DNA from: Ypsolopha sequella
Taxonomy: Eukaryota; Arthropoda; Insecta; Lepidoptera; Ypsolophidae
Assembly: GCA_934047225.1 (NCBI GenBank)
Contig: OW203984.1
Location: forward strand, 11,123,201 to 11,187,200
Direction of reading: 5' to 3'
Length of the DNA: 64,000 bases
In this document: positions 10,757-20,460 of the stretch, piece after piece
How the letters are laid out: every line of letters begins with the position of its first letter
Numbering within the stretch: position 1 is the first letter of the stretch
Notes under the pieces: model-generated
Seen by the model: only the letters and a program-made list of their open reading frames with translations
Told to the model about the DNA's origin: nothing
The model's database searches: none
Position numbers and translations under genes: made by a program

Positions 10757-12763
10757 ATGTCTTACAAATATTGTGTCGTGCCAAAGTGCAAGAGTACAAG
10801 TAGTAGTACGCCCGACAAACTATTTTTTCATGTTCCAACAGACAAAAAAGCTAGAAAAAAGTGGTGTAGTGTTATGAAGAGAGATCCTTTATCAAGCAAA
10901 AGTACTCATTACTGTTGCGAAGATCATTTCGACGTAAGTACCTTTCCTACGTTATACCTTATACTTGACGTATACCTATTTCCTCGTATTATTGAGTAAA
11001 TGTCACCTATTTTATCGATCAATGGAATCAAAAACCTTAAAACTTAATCCTTTTATGTCATATTGTCTCAACCTTAACACAATCGTATGAGGTAATAACA
11101 ATAAACAATAATCAACGTAGGTATGATATTTGTAGTCCGGGAGACTACCGCATTTTTATCTACGATAATGAATACCTATCAACAATAGGTAATGATTCGA
11201 ATTTTAATTTCTTTGCTGTAGGACCTATTTTTTGGATCTGCTTTTCTCAGTAAGTAAAGTATTATTTAAAAATAAAATAAAGAATCTTTAATCTGTTTTT
11301 ACTTTTTACAGGTCGAAAATGACATGGAAAATTATATAAGGTACCGATTGATGGGTGGTCAACTAAGACTAAAAAAAGGAGTTCTGCCGCATAAATTTGA
11401 CTGCCAAAGAAAGGATAACGCCGTTGTAGAACGGACTGGATATAAAAAAAGACAGCAGATTGAGTACTTTGAAAGAGTGCTTAATCCGGAAGTTGGTCAT
11501 GAAAACCTAATAACACAAGAAGAGTTCGTGGCGTGTGAAACGATTGATTTTAATTCAAATGATACAGAGGCTATAAACCCGCTTGAAGAAGATAATGCGG
11601 CAAATCTACACAATGATCCTAAATATAAATCACTCGCAGTGCAAGTTAATATAAAGCCAAAAGTTCGAAGCAAGGGCATTAATACTGACGCCGGTTTTGA
11701 CCGGGTTGAAGAGTTTGCTCTTAAAATAAAAACGGTGAAACCAAAAGAACATCGTCGGGATCATCATCGGGAACCAATGCATGATAGCTTCACATCTTAC
11801 TCTAATACCTCATCAGTTTCTGCGAGCCTAAGTGGATTCAGTGTAAATACTGACGCCTGTGAAATGAAACGACAAGTAGATACTGAGTTATTTAAGGAAC
11901 ACATGCAAAAAGGAACTTTAATGTCTATATCTAGAGAACCTAAGCTTTTTCTCGGATTACCATCGCAAGTGTATTTCTGTTTAGAATATTTGAGTGAATC
12001 TACTGAGAGACCTCTGATGGATGTATTATTGAGCTTGAAAAAACTGAGATGGCGTGAACCGAATTCCGTGCTTGCTGTTCAATTTGGAGTTTCGGAATCT
12101 ACAGTCGCCAGACATTTCAAAGAAACAATACCTAAGGTTGCTCAATGCATGGAGAAACTGATTTTTATTCCTCCTCGCGACGATATTCGCTCAAATCTTC
12201 CGATACCTTTTAGGAGGCGTTATTCAACAGTCGTCAGCATCATAGATTGTTTAGAAATTCAAATCGAGAAACCTAGCTCAGCAGTACATCAGGCGCTGAC
12301 GTGGTCACAATATAAAAATGCGAATACTATAAAATATCTAATATCGATAACACCTAATGGACTTATAAACTTCATATCCGAAGGTTATGGAGGAAGGACA
12401 TCGGACGCCCTTATCTTTGAAGACTGCGGTTTTCTTCAGATGTTATCCCCCGGTGACGTAGTGATGGCTGATAGGGGATTTAAGAATATAGCTCATTTAC
12501 TTGAACGTCAAGGTTGCAAACTTTTAAGGCCTCCTAGCGTTGATTCGGGATCAAAACTAAGTAAAGAAGAAGTTTTAGAAACTAAAAGAATAGCGGCCCT
12601 TCGAGTACACGTCGAGAGAAGTATAGGGCGTTTAAGGGAGTTTGAAATGATTGCACCTCATGCATGTGTTGACATTGATTATGTTAGAATATTAGACTAT
12701 GTTGTGACATCTGCTTGTGGAGTAGTTAATCTTCAAGAATGCTTATTTAGAAACCAAGTTTAA
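10757..12763 (+). CDS. THAP-domain DDE transposase (ISL2EU type), two exons
   Basis: Exon 1 is 10757-10933, ending at a GTAAGT donor. Exon 2 is 11312-12763, after a pyrimidine-rich tract and CAG. The junction falls between codons and gives a 542-residue protein. Residues 1-59 plus the first part of exon 2 form a THAP zinc finger: C6, C11, W36, C54, H57, with a GVLPHKF block about 24 residues after the splice. Residues about 270-345 resemble an HTH_Tnp_4 helix-turn-helix. The DDE_Tnp_4 catalytic domain follows: D371 (IIDCLE), D446 (MADRGF) and E494 (HVERSIGR), all present. It would bind the element ends and cut and rejoin DNA in the nucleus. The start was chosen because THAP proteins begin a few residues before the first Cys. 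An AATAAA follows the stop directly. No stop or frameshift interrupts it. Confidence 0.92.
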
Positions 12764-12801
12764 AATAAAACAATATTTATATCTTAAGCCATCTGTTTAT
12801 T
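12764..12801. terminator. Convergent poly(A) signals between the two element genes
   Basis: AATAAA on + (12764-12769) immediately follows the transposase stop. TTTATT at 12796-12801, which is AATAAA on -, lies just beyond the nuclease stop. The stops are only 51 bp apart, so each transcript probably ends inside the other gene's 3' end. Confidence 0.6.
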
Positions 12802-12814
12802 TTTATACCTTAAC

Positions 12815-14540
12815 CTAAGTTTTGACCAATTTAGGAAAGACTGAGTGTTTCCAAAAACTTGTTGACTTTTCCAAAAGATCTTTGCAGTAAATTTCATCAA
12901 AATCTTCTTCAAAGATTTCTACTTCTTTGTTAGCTTCAAAATTCTTATCAGCAACACAAAAAAGCCCTTTAGTTTTGTTGCAAAAAAACATTTGCAGCTG
13001 GATTTGACCTTTTGATTTGTTTGTGAGACGATTATTTTTAATAAAGCTTTCTTTGCCTTGTGTGGTCATGGGACATTTTATTTCTATGACATATTCTTGT
13101 GTTAAGCCATCAGGAGATGCACCTAAAATAGGCCAATCACTTTTCAAAAACAGCCCACCATTTTCGATTACAAATTTTCTCAATTTTGCTACTTTTGCCC
13201 TAACATCAGGTTCCAGTACTTTGCCTCTTCGCATTGCAGGAGTTTCTGGTATGGTTGCACCGAATATTTGCTCAACTAATGAACCATCAGGGGTTTTGCA
13301 ATGGGCGGCGTCGTGTATTTTTGACGCGGTTATTCTGCAATATCGCATCTCATGCCATAAAGGAGACTGAGCTTGAGATAGAGTTTCTTGTTCTATTTTT
13401 GAACACTTTTCTGGTGTTTGTTTTGTTGTACAATAATCGATGAAGCCTTGTGCACTGTTCGTGTCGTTACCTTCTTTTTTATAATCATTTATCAAGTTAT
13501 GCAATGATAATTTCGTAAGTTCATTCTGTGTAACGTAACTTGTTAACTGAATCCTAATAGAATTTAACTGTATATTGTGCACCAGTTTGTTAAAAAATTG
13601 TTCACTTCTTACATTAGCGTTATCGTCAATATCTCCAGCGCTGGAACCGATATCTTTGGCTTTTATAAATTTCAAGGTTGTGCCCACTGTGGCCAGTTTT
13701 GGTTTGGCCCAATAACATTTTTTTTCAGTTGGAGAAGGCTCTTCACTGCGTCTGTGTATCCACATAAGAAATGCTACACTATGTTTGCAACCTCCTTTTT
13801 GTGCAGCACAATCATGACAAGTAACATCAATAATAGTTTTATCATTTTCTTCACATTTGAGAGTGCAGCTATAACCTTTAGTTTTTACTTTATGCTCCGG
13901 TGTTATTCTTGCCTTTACTGTGCACACATTTCCATTTCTTTGGACTTGGACATACCCTACGGCATCGTCGCCATATGACTCTCGTACAGACCTGTAATAA
14001 TCATACAGCATTAAATACCTACATCACATTACCTGATGCGGTTGCACCATTTAAGTGCATCGAAACAAAAAACATGGTAGGTATCCGCTAATGTTAGTTA
14101 ATCTACGGCGCGCTCCCGGTCTATAATGTTTAGGTGAACTTGAAACCGGCACTTACTAAATCGCAATGAATCATGCCTGCAGTTGCCTGCTTACAAAAAC
14201 ATCAACTCGAACTCCGTAGGAAGAAATAATGTAGGTACTTGACTTGACTAACGTTTTTATGATGGAGTGTGTTATGCTGTCCATGTACCTTTTTACCCAG
14301 GTTATTTTATTATTTTCACATTACCTACCGCAACAGCCATGGGAAAAAGTACCTAGGCCTAAACTCACTAACTAACACATTAAATTTGGTAGGTACTTAC
14401 CGTTGAAGCTTCCAACCTCGGATTTCAGCGCTGGTATACTTCACATGATTGTTTAAGTATTCAAAAACCATGAAAGAATCCACTTTAGGTAGATTATCTG
14501 ACTGTCCTTTTTCGAATCCATCTTCCAATTTGTTGCTCAT
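12815..14540 (-). CDS. SWIM zinc finger / YqaJ-type nuclease of the ISL2EU-type element
   Basis: Exon 1 is 14540-14401 and exon 2 is 13991-12815, both read on the - strand. The donor is GTAAGT and the acceptor ATTACAG. The split codon CG|G restores Arg47 and gives 438 residues. Residues 31-63 hold the KYTSAEIRGWKLQRS segment typical of this family. C105, C108, C115 and H117 form a SWIM-like zinc finger. The YqaJ domain covers about 256-400: E307 in GKVLEP, D341 in GASPDG, E350 and K352 in IEIKCP, and Q376/Q378 in GQIQLQ, which are the metal-binding and active residues of this nuclease fold. The family normally digests DNA ends; here it presumably helps transposition, as ISL2EU elements encode such a partner. 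An in-frame upstream ATG at 14615 would add 25 residues. No disabling change is seen. Confidence 0.9.
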
Positions 14541-14641
14541 TATTACAGAACACCGAAACAATAAACCGATAATGCATAAAACTCGAAAAAAAACCGAGTG
14601 TTCGCTACTAATCACGAATGTGCGTACTGGACGACTGCGAT

Positions 14642-14666
14642 CGCGCGGGGTCTGTGTGTGATGACG
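14642..14666 (-). repeat. Right subterminal inverted repeat of the ISL2EU-type element
   Basis: On the - strand it reads CGTCATCACACACAGACC and then a GC-rich run, matching the left repeat at 10613-10639. It lies about 100 bp upstream of the nuclease start, mirroring the spacing on the transposase side. Confidence 0.6.
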
Positions 14667-14874
14667 ACATCGGTATCCACGGGCGGGAGGCGCGCGTTTT
14701 AAAACAAGCCCGATAAAATATTAAATAACTTTGCCATTTATGGACGGATTTCAAAAAATCAAAAAGTAGTGTACTCAGAAAATCATAACACATGCAATGT
14801 AATAGTCAAAATTGGATTCTCCCGTTATGTGACTTATCCTCATTGGTAAGTATATTAGATAATACAAATAATAT

Positions 14875-15034
14875 AGCCGATTCTGAAGGCTTTATTTTAG
14901 TTTTAGTGCTGTCAAAACTAAATTTTCTTCATTGCAAAATAGTCCTTAAGTGTTAGAGTTAGAAGTTAAATTACTCTGAAAAAATTCAAGGTTTGACAGC
15001 ACTAAAACTAATATTAAAACCTTCAGAATCGGCT
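14875..15034. mobile_element. MITE family E, copy 1 (complete)
   Basis: Ends AGCCGATTCTGAAGGCTTTA and its near-exact complement AAACCTTCAGAATCGGCT enclose a TAGTTTTAGTGCTGTC block, also inverted. Related copies are at 37648-37802 and 42281-42400. Non-coding. Confidence 0.8.
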
Positions 15035-15054
15035 TTACTATACACATAAATTCT

Positions 15055-15143
15055 GAAAAAGTCATTGGTGCATGTCCGACCGAGGATCCACCCTGTGCCT
15101 CAAGATTAAGAGGCCAGCGATCTACCGCGTGAGCTACCGCCAC
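15055..15143 (-). repeat. tRNA-Lys-like SINE head (family M)
   Basis: On the - strand it reads like a tRNA: a GTAGCTCACGCGGTAGATCG D-arm/A-box region, CTCTTAATCTTGAGG around a CTT anticodon, then GGTGGATCCTC for the T-loop/B box. The acceptor stem does not pair and the T-loop is degenerate, so it is not a functional tRNA. The same head is seen intact at 55620-55712. Confidence 0.65.
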
Positions 15144-15390
15144 TATTTTTTTCGGATAATAAGGATAGATCTTGGTGAGGTTGAATTTTTGGTAGTAACG
15201 ATGTATTTGATATAAAGTGTTGATCCTTTCTCAGTTCGTTAGTCAAAAACTACTATATATTATGCCAATAATTACATCAGCAGTATACTGATAGATTGTA
15301 CCTCTGGAATCCTAGGAAATATGGACATAAGAAATGTTTTTTGGATGACGTGTTAATTATAATGCATACCCACAGCAGTTTCATTTGTAC

Positions 15391-15471
15391 CCAGTCTCGC
15401 TACGCTCGTGTTTTAAATCGTCCTCGTAATTTATTCCTTTTCGCCCTTGTAGCATAAACTACTACTATTAT
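15391..15471 (-). repeat. Family F fragment
   Basis: Reverse-complement match to the first 80 bp of the copies at 28921 and 42876 (GTAGCATAAACTACTACTAT, CGCTACGCTCGTGTTTTAAA). Confidence 0.65.
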
Positions 15472-15500
15472 ATGCGGCTTGAACACTCACGTATGACTTT

Positions 15501-15655
15501 TGTTGACTATATGCCAACCGTTTCACCGATACAATTTCGGCATTATCAAGGCGAGTGTCGTTCTTAGGACGACGACGTGGCGTTCACCGTCGTTGTCAAA
15601 CGGGCACTGGCAGCCGCCTAAATTGTATCTGTGAAACGGTTGGCATTTAGACAAC
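15501..15655. mobile_element. Palindromic MITE, about 155 bp
   Basis: ATGCCAACCGTTTCACCGAT and TACAATTT on the left are mirrored by AAATTGTATCTGTGAAACGG and TTGGCAT on the right. The GC-rich centre (GACGACGACGTGGCG) is unrelated to anything else here. Single copy in the window. Confidence 0.7.
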
Positions 15656-15699
15656 AACAATCACTTCTGCTTCTTCTTGAATCTTCTAATTTGATAAAT

Positions 15700-16017
15700 C
15701 AATAAGACATATTTGGAACCTTTTCCTAGATTTCTGTAATACAGAAAAGCGATTAAAAAGCTTTCACTCGATAGAAATAACAATTGAAATGAGGACTTCA
15801 TCGATACAGTTTCTCCAAGTTTGACAAATAGGAGAGATCATAACGATACTTAATTAAATAGTTTTAAACAATATCTTTAATTTTGTAATTGGAAATTTTG
15901 CTAGCTATTTTAGTTTTTTTTATATGAATAATAAAGCTTCTTTTGTCTGTTTTTCTCACTGCGCGTTTTTCCGCTTAGAATGACGTGAACGTTTAAAATC
16001 CAATTCCTCGCCTTAAG
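15700..16017 (+). mobile_element. Family B copy, left end missing
   Basis: It carries the family landmarks GGAACCTTTTCCTAGATTTC, CTCGATAGAAATAAC, TTGAAATGAGGACTTC and GCTAGCTATTTTAG, and ends CTCGCCTTAAG. The left TTAAGGCG end is not present. Confidence 0.6.
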
Positions 16018-17120
16018 GCCCAGTATCCAGCTAAACTTCGCTAAAAACAACGCTTTTGTTTTTGATTTATCTATCCTGCTCTAATAAACTACTGTGCACG
16101 CAAAACTACAGTTATTTTGAATTGTAGCCACATTTGGACATGTAGTTAAAAATATTTCCTGTTACAACATTAAAGGTTTGTAAAACAAATATTTATAAAA
16201 AAAAAAAAACGTGGCACTACCCTAAAAAAAACATACCGAAAATCAGTTTTTCCTTAGTTTAGAGAACAATTTTTTTTTTTTTTTCTGTCTGGAAAAGTTA
16301 TCGTAATTGAGTTTTGGGCCCGTCAGAACTTTGGGTTGTATTTAAACGCACAACAGAAAATACTAAAAATGCTACTACAGTGTTTTATCAGAAATACTAA
16401 CTGCACATCAATAAAATACTAACTGCTCTCACCAAAATATTAACTGAACATCAAAAATGCTAACTGTGCTCTTATAAGATTTCTGGGTTGTCATGAAAAA
16501 AATAACCACGAAGGTTATTTATAGGTAGGTATATACAATAACGGTCGCGAATAAGCATTGACCTAAACTACCAGCTCTCTTCTGCGCTAAAGGATTTCTG
16601 ATGGCGATATTTAGTGTGCAAAATAGTATTTTTGATGTGCAATAGAAATGACGCCTGGGTTTCAAATAAATTTAAAACTTGTATGCGTAAAATTTATATA
16701 AAAAAATAATGCCTACTTATTTCATAATTTTGCGCAAAGTCCAATAAATTTTTTTTAATACAATGAAACATTTTAAAAGTTATTAATTTGTTTTCTGCCA
16801 TTTCTAAGCATTTTCATACAAAAAATCGTTTTTGACGTTTCATTTAAAGGTTGTTGATTTGACTAATACTCTACATGCCTATTTAATATGATCGTCAAAT
16901 AAATGGCCACGAACGGCATTCACCGCATAACAAACCCATTTTTTCGCTTTAACTATAACCACAGTGCTATCCTATAACTGCACAACATTTAAAGAACTCG
17001 ATGGCACTACGTGTCTCACGTGACATACAGGGTAGTGCATTGAGATGGGTAAGTATGGGGAAAATATAATCTGTACCTAGTGGATAGAGAAATTTGCTCA
17101 AAGGACTCTCTTTTGAACTG
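16018..17120. other. Non-coding, with minor repeats
   Basis: 16021-16125 is a diverged reverse match to 38563-38665 (CAAAATAACTG..AGTTTTGC.., AGAGC.GGATAGA). 16350-16470 repeats ACTAACTGCACATCA-like phrases loosely. No gene is supported. Confidence 0.4.
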
Positions 17121-17460
17121 TTTATTTTTGACGCAAATAAAACAAGTTTTAATACTCAATTTAATATTACTTTTATTTACTCAATTAAATATAATAATAT
17201 ACAAATAACCATTTTAGAAAAAGAGTTATTTTAAATTTTACTTTTTAAAGGGTATAAATAACAAATATAAAACTTATTTAAAACCAATAAAAACTAAATA
17301 TAATTTATAAATAAAAAACATTATCGAGACCGCTGTAGGGTGCCCAGAATGCTGGCGACATTACCTCTTTGGATGGCCAGACTAATCCTCTGGCCGAGGT
17401 AAGCGGCAGCCCTCCGGTCACCCGTGGATTCAACAAGGCGCGACGAAATTTTCTTGAAAA
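17121..17460 (-). pseudogene. LINE 3' fragment (ORF2 C-terminus plus 3' UTR)
   Basis: On the - strand, 17460-17321 encodes KKISSRLVESTGD followed by RRAAAYLGQRISLAIQRGN and stops at 17321. The same peptide, as QEISSRLVDASGD..AYLGQRISLAIQRGN, is encoded at 51665-51757. It resembles the C-terminal end of a common lepidopteran LINE reverse transcriptase; I do not assign the clade. An AT-rich 3' UTR continues to about 17121. The 5' side is cut off by the MITE at 17460. Confidence 0.6.
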
Positions 17461-17727
17461 TGTTTTTACAGCGAAATCCATTGCTTTGAATAGTCTAATT
17501 ATTATTAGAATGCATTACAAACTTGAAATCAATGAGAAACCAATTTAAAAGTACAAATATTTTAAAAATCGGGCTTGGATTTGAACCTGTAATCTCTTGT
17601 TTACCTGACAGGCACTCTACCTGGCCCAAGGAACTTTTTCATAATATTCTGATTGATTTTAAGTTTGTAACGCACTCTAATAATAATTTATAGTATTCAA
17701 AGCAATGAATTTCGCTGTAAAAACATG
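17460..17727. mobile_element. MITE with a tRNA-like core
   Basis: Terminal inverted repeats of about 75 bp start TGTTTTTACAGCGAAAT on the left and end ATTTCGCTGTAAAAACA on the right, continuing through CATTGCTTTGAATA on each side. The centre, read on -, carries GGTAGAGTGCCTGTCAGG and GGTTCAAATCC, similar to tRNA A and B boxes. The T-stem and acceptor do not pair, so it is not a tRNA gene. Confidence 0.65.
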
Positions 17728-18092
17728 TAATCTATAAACAATCACATTATCACAGGGAAGAGAAAAATAATCAAATCGTTTCGAAAGACTTTTTAAGGCG
17801 CTACAACAACGTGCGAAAGAGCTGCCACTTTAAAAAAAAATACACTTGTCAGAATAATTATTGAAAATCTGCCCAAGATTTACATAGCATAGTTTTCATA
17901 GACAACGTCTTCGATAAGCTAACTCATCGAAGACGTGGTCTATGTGTACCAGATCGAATGAGGTTTTCATTGCCTCTGGTCCGGTAAAAAAGAATTATTA
18001 TAGTGATTTGGAGCTGCAGTATTGCAAAAGATTTGATTTGTTTCATTTCTAAACTAAATGGGGGGGGGAGGCGAGACAGATGTTTAATTTAT
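17728..18092. other. Non-coding, nothing recognised
   Basis: There is a small local hairpin at 17902-17943 (GACAACGTCTTCGATAAG..TCGAAGACGTGGTC) and a nine-base G run at 18060. No gene. Confidence 0.4.
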
Positions 18093-19200
18093 TAGGCTGA
18101 GGTAGCTTGACAGTTTTATCTTTATAAAAGGAGGGTTCTGCAAATACTGATCTCAAGGGGAAATCTGAATGAATTGTTTGAAACAATATTGTAACTCATT
18201 CATACTATCGCGACTTTTGTTATCACCATTCGTCGTTAAATACTATTGTTTAATGGAACGAACAAGCGAAGCGAGTTTGTGTTTATTAGAATATTCAACC
18301 AAAAGTTCAAGGTGTGTAGGACAAACTACTAAATAGTAATAACGTTTGTACACGATTTACAATTCTGGTTTACTTTAGATTCGTATTTGTTTGAGAATTT
18401 TATCAATGATTAGTAACATTGAAAAATAAAATAAAATAGTTAGATTACATTTAAACAAATTTACCTGGAAAGCCTTTTAAGGGTTTTCATTTTGTTTCTG
18501 AAAAATAGGTGTCCCAATTGATGGCGACACAAAGTCTAGACAAACGTTCGAATTAGGCGCCATGAAGTCTGGACAGGCTGTATCACGTGACCACATGTAG
18601 CGTCATTCCGATAAGGAAACTTATGAAGAATTTAATAGGCTGATGTAGCTTGACGAGTTTACCTTTATAAAAGGAGGGTTCTGTAAATGTTAATTTTAAA
18701 GGGGAATCTGTTGGATTGTTCGTTTATTTCTGATGAATATTTTATTGTTATTTTTATGTTTAATTCCTAGGTTTCAACATTTTATCATTATTATCAAGAT
18801 GTTTTCTTCCCATAAATCATTGTTAAATATGAATGTTTTATAAAACGGGCAATTGAAGCGAGTTCATGTCTATTCAAGTGATAGAGTGAGTGCATGTATG
18901 TGTATGTGAAGGAGCATTGGTATAACAAGAGCCAGAGTTGGTTGGAGCATCGTGAAATAAGGTAGGCGAGTGAAATTAGATAAAGGGAAATTAGAGTTGT
19001 AAGCACGAACAAAGTTGGTAGGAAAAAGGCAGAAAAGTGGATTTGTAGGAGGTTACATCGTGGGTCCGAGGAGCAGGGAAACATATTAGTTAAGTAATAA
19101 TTATTTATCGGTTATGTTTTACCCTATGTTCGTGATTTTAACTACAAGGATACAAACGGTAAGGTAACACCTAAAGGATTCTAGTTGGGAGGACTTTTAA
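18093..19200 (+). repeat. Tandem 543-bp modules with TATA boxes
   Basis: TAGGCTGAGGTAGCTTGAC at 18093 recurs as TAGGCTGATGTAGCTTGAC at 18636. Each is followed by TTTATAAAAGGAGGGTTCTG, and later by matching blocks (GGGGAATCTG; AAGCGAGTT with TTTATT; CTTTTAAGGGTTTTCATTTT at 18472 against CTTTTAAAAGGTTTTCATTT at 19191). The two modules are clearly diverged. A third, partial module runs into the TATA box near 19263. The TATA-like sequences suggest a repeated promoter of some transposable element or non-coding transcript. Confidence 0.6.
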
Positions 19201-19262
19201 AAGGTTTTCATTTTACAAATTCGGACCCTAAAAATAATCATCCATCCGGTCGGAACAGAGAT

Positions 19263-19296
19263 TATAAAAGGGGGTGCAGCGGGAGATAGGGATCAG
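19263..19296 (+). promoter_or_regulatory. Putative core promoter (TATA box plus initiator-like TCAGTT)
   Basis: TATAAAAG at 19263-19270 is followed about 28 bp later by TCAGTT, the arthropod initiator consensus, at 19292-19297. The same TCAGTTAACC phrase recurs within the minisatellite, which weakens the initiator call. A GGGTGAGT splice-donor-like site follows at about 19692. Confidence 0.35.
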
Positions 19297-19301
19297 TTAA
19301 C

Positions 19302-19640
19302 CTTCGACCACCGAGATGGAAGGATCATCACGAAAAGCAGAAAGTCTTCGACAGCCGGGCTGGAACAATCTTCACAAAGGGAGTTAGTCTTCGACAGCCG
19401 GGATGGAAGAATCATCACAAAGAGGCAGTCAACCTTCGACCACCGAGATGGAAGGATCATCACGAAGAGGAAGGAACCTTCAACAGCCGAGATGGAACAG
19501 TCATCACGAAGAGGAGTTAATCATCGACAGCCGAGATGGGACAGTCATCACAAAGGGATCAGTAAGTCTTCGACAGCCGGGATGGAGCAGTCATCACAAA
19601 GAGGTCAGTTAACCTTCGGCAGCCGTTAAGAAACAGTCTC
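19302..19640 (+). repeat. 45-bp minisatellite, about 7.5 units
   Basis: Units of 44-46 bp begin CTTCGACAGCCGGGATGGA and continue with ATCATCACAAAGAGG-like sequence. Unit length is not a multiple of three and the frame shifts between units, so the short open frame at 19403-19612 is not a protein gene. The units are imperfect. Confidence 0.8.
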
Positions 19641-19739
19641 GGGGGCGATAGCTAGGAGAATCAGGCCATCCGTGCAAGAGGAGCTGTGTTCCGGGTGAGT
19701 TGTTTATTTTATCACTTTCTTTAAATTCTATATTATTTT

Positions 19740-20460
19740 ATTGTGTATGGAAATAATTTGCAGTGGCGTTACTAAATTTTCTACGTCTAATAGGTGCACC
19801 GTGTTAAATTTTATTCACTTTCTTGTGTGTATGTGAAGTAATTTACTGTGATTTCACCCGATTATCTACAACTAATACGTCTTGGATTCGTGAAGCAGAT
19901 ATCTTCATTATTTCTTACCATATTTTAACATTTGTGTGTGTGTATGTAAATTAGTTACTTCAATTTTCACCCGAATATTTACGTCTTTACGTCGCGTTTT
20001 TGAATACTGAATTATTTCTTACTTTGTTATATTTTTGTGTGAGTAGGCAAACTACAAAGGATTCTTCCGGTTCTTTTGTTTCCATCTCTTACTTTACTTA
20101 ATGTGTGTGTGTATGTAAATAAGCTACTGCAATTTCACCCGATTACTTACATCTAATACGTCTTGGATTCGTGAAGCAGATATCTTTATTATTTCTTACC
20201 ATATTTTAACATATATGTGTGTGTGTATGTAAATAAGTTACTTCAAATTTCACCCGAATATTTACGTCCAATACGTCGTGTTTTTGAACAGGTTGCTGAA
20301 CTTTTTTAGCTGTGTTATTTCTTACTTAGTTATATTTTTGTGTGAGTAGATAACTTACAATAGATTCTTTTTCTCTTTCTTTGAAAATTGTCTTTTGTTT
20401 TCATCATTTACTTTACTTAATGTGTGTGTGTGTGCGTGTTAATTTACTTTGATTTCTCTC
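19740..20460 (+). repeat. Higher-order 281-bp tandem repeat built of GTGTGTATGTAAAT units
   Basis: CTTGGATTCGTGAAGCAGAT occurs at 19881 and again at 20162, a spacing of 281 bp. Between them alternate half-units start TGTGTGTATGTAAAT and run through TTTCACCCGA and TTACGTC. About two and a half periods are visible. Non-coding. Confidence 0.7.

Larger units (their letters stand above)
10485..14790. mobile_element. ISL2EU-type two-gene DNA transposon
   Basis: The element carries a THAP+DDE transposase gene (+) and a SWIM+YqaJ nuclease gene (-), placed tail to tail. This pair is the known signature of the ISL2EU group, related to PIF/Harbinger. Related inverted sequence lies near both ends: 10613-10639 against 14642-14666, and, more weakly, an ATCC..AAATG..AAAGT block outside each. 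I cannot place the exact termini or target duplication; the left edge probably follows the SINE fragment, and the right edge lies before the MITE at 14875. Both genes look intact, so the copy could be autonomous or recently active. Confidence 0.8.

Noticed and set aside
13017..13978. Open frames on + opposite the YqaJ gene
   Set aside because: Antisense shadows of the nuclease coding sequence with no domain of their own.
15055..15143. Possible tRNA-Lys gene on -
   Set aside because: The acceptor stem does not pair and the T-loop is degenerate; it belongs to the SINE family.
17571..17640. Possible tRNA gene on -
   Set aside because: Box-like words are present but neither the T-stem nor the acceptor stem can form; it lies inside a MITE.
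18093..19200. Pair of long terminal repeats of an LTR retrotransposon
   Set aside because: The two modules are adjacent in tandem with no internal coding region, and no TG..CA borders or primer-binding site could be placed.
19403..19612. 69-codon + strand frame with repeating motifs
   Set aside because: It follows the 45-bp minisatellite, but unit lengths vary and the frame changes between units.
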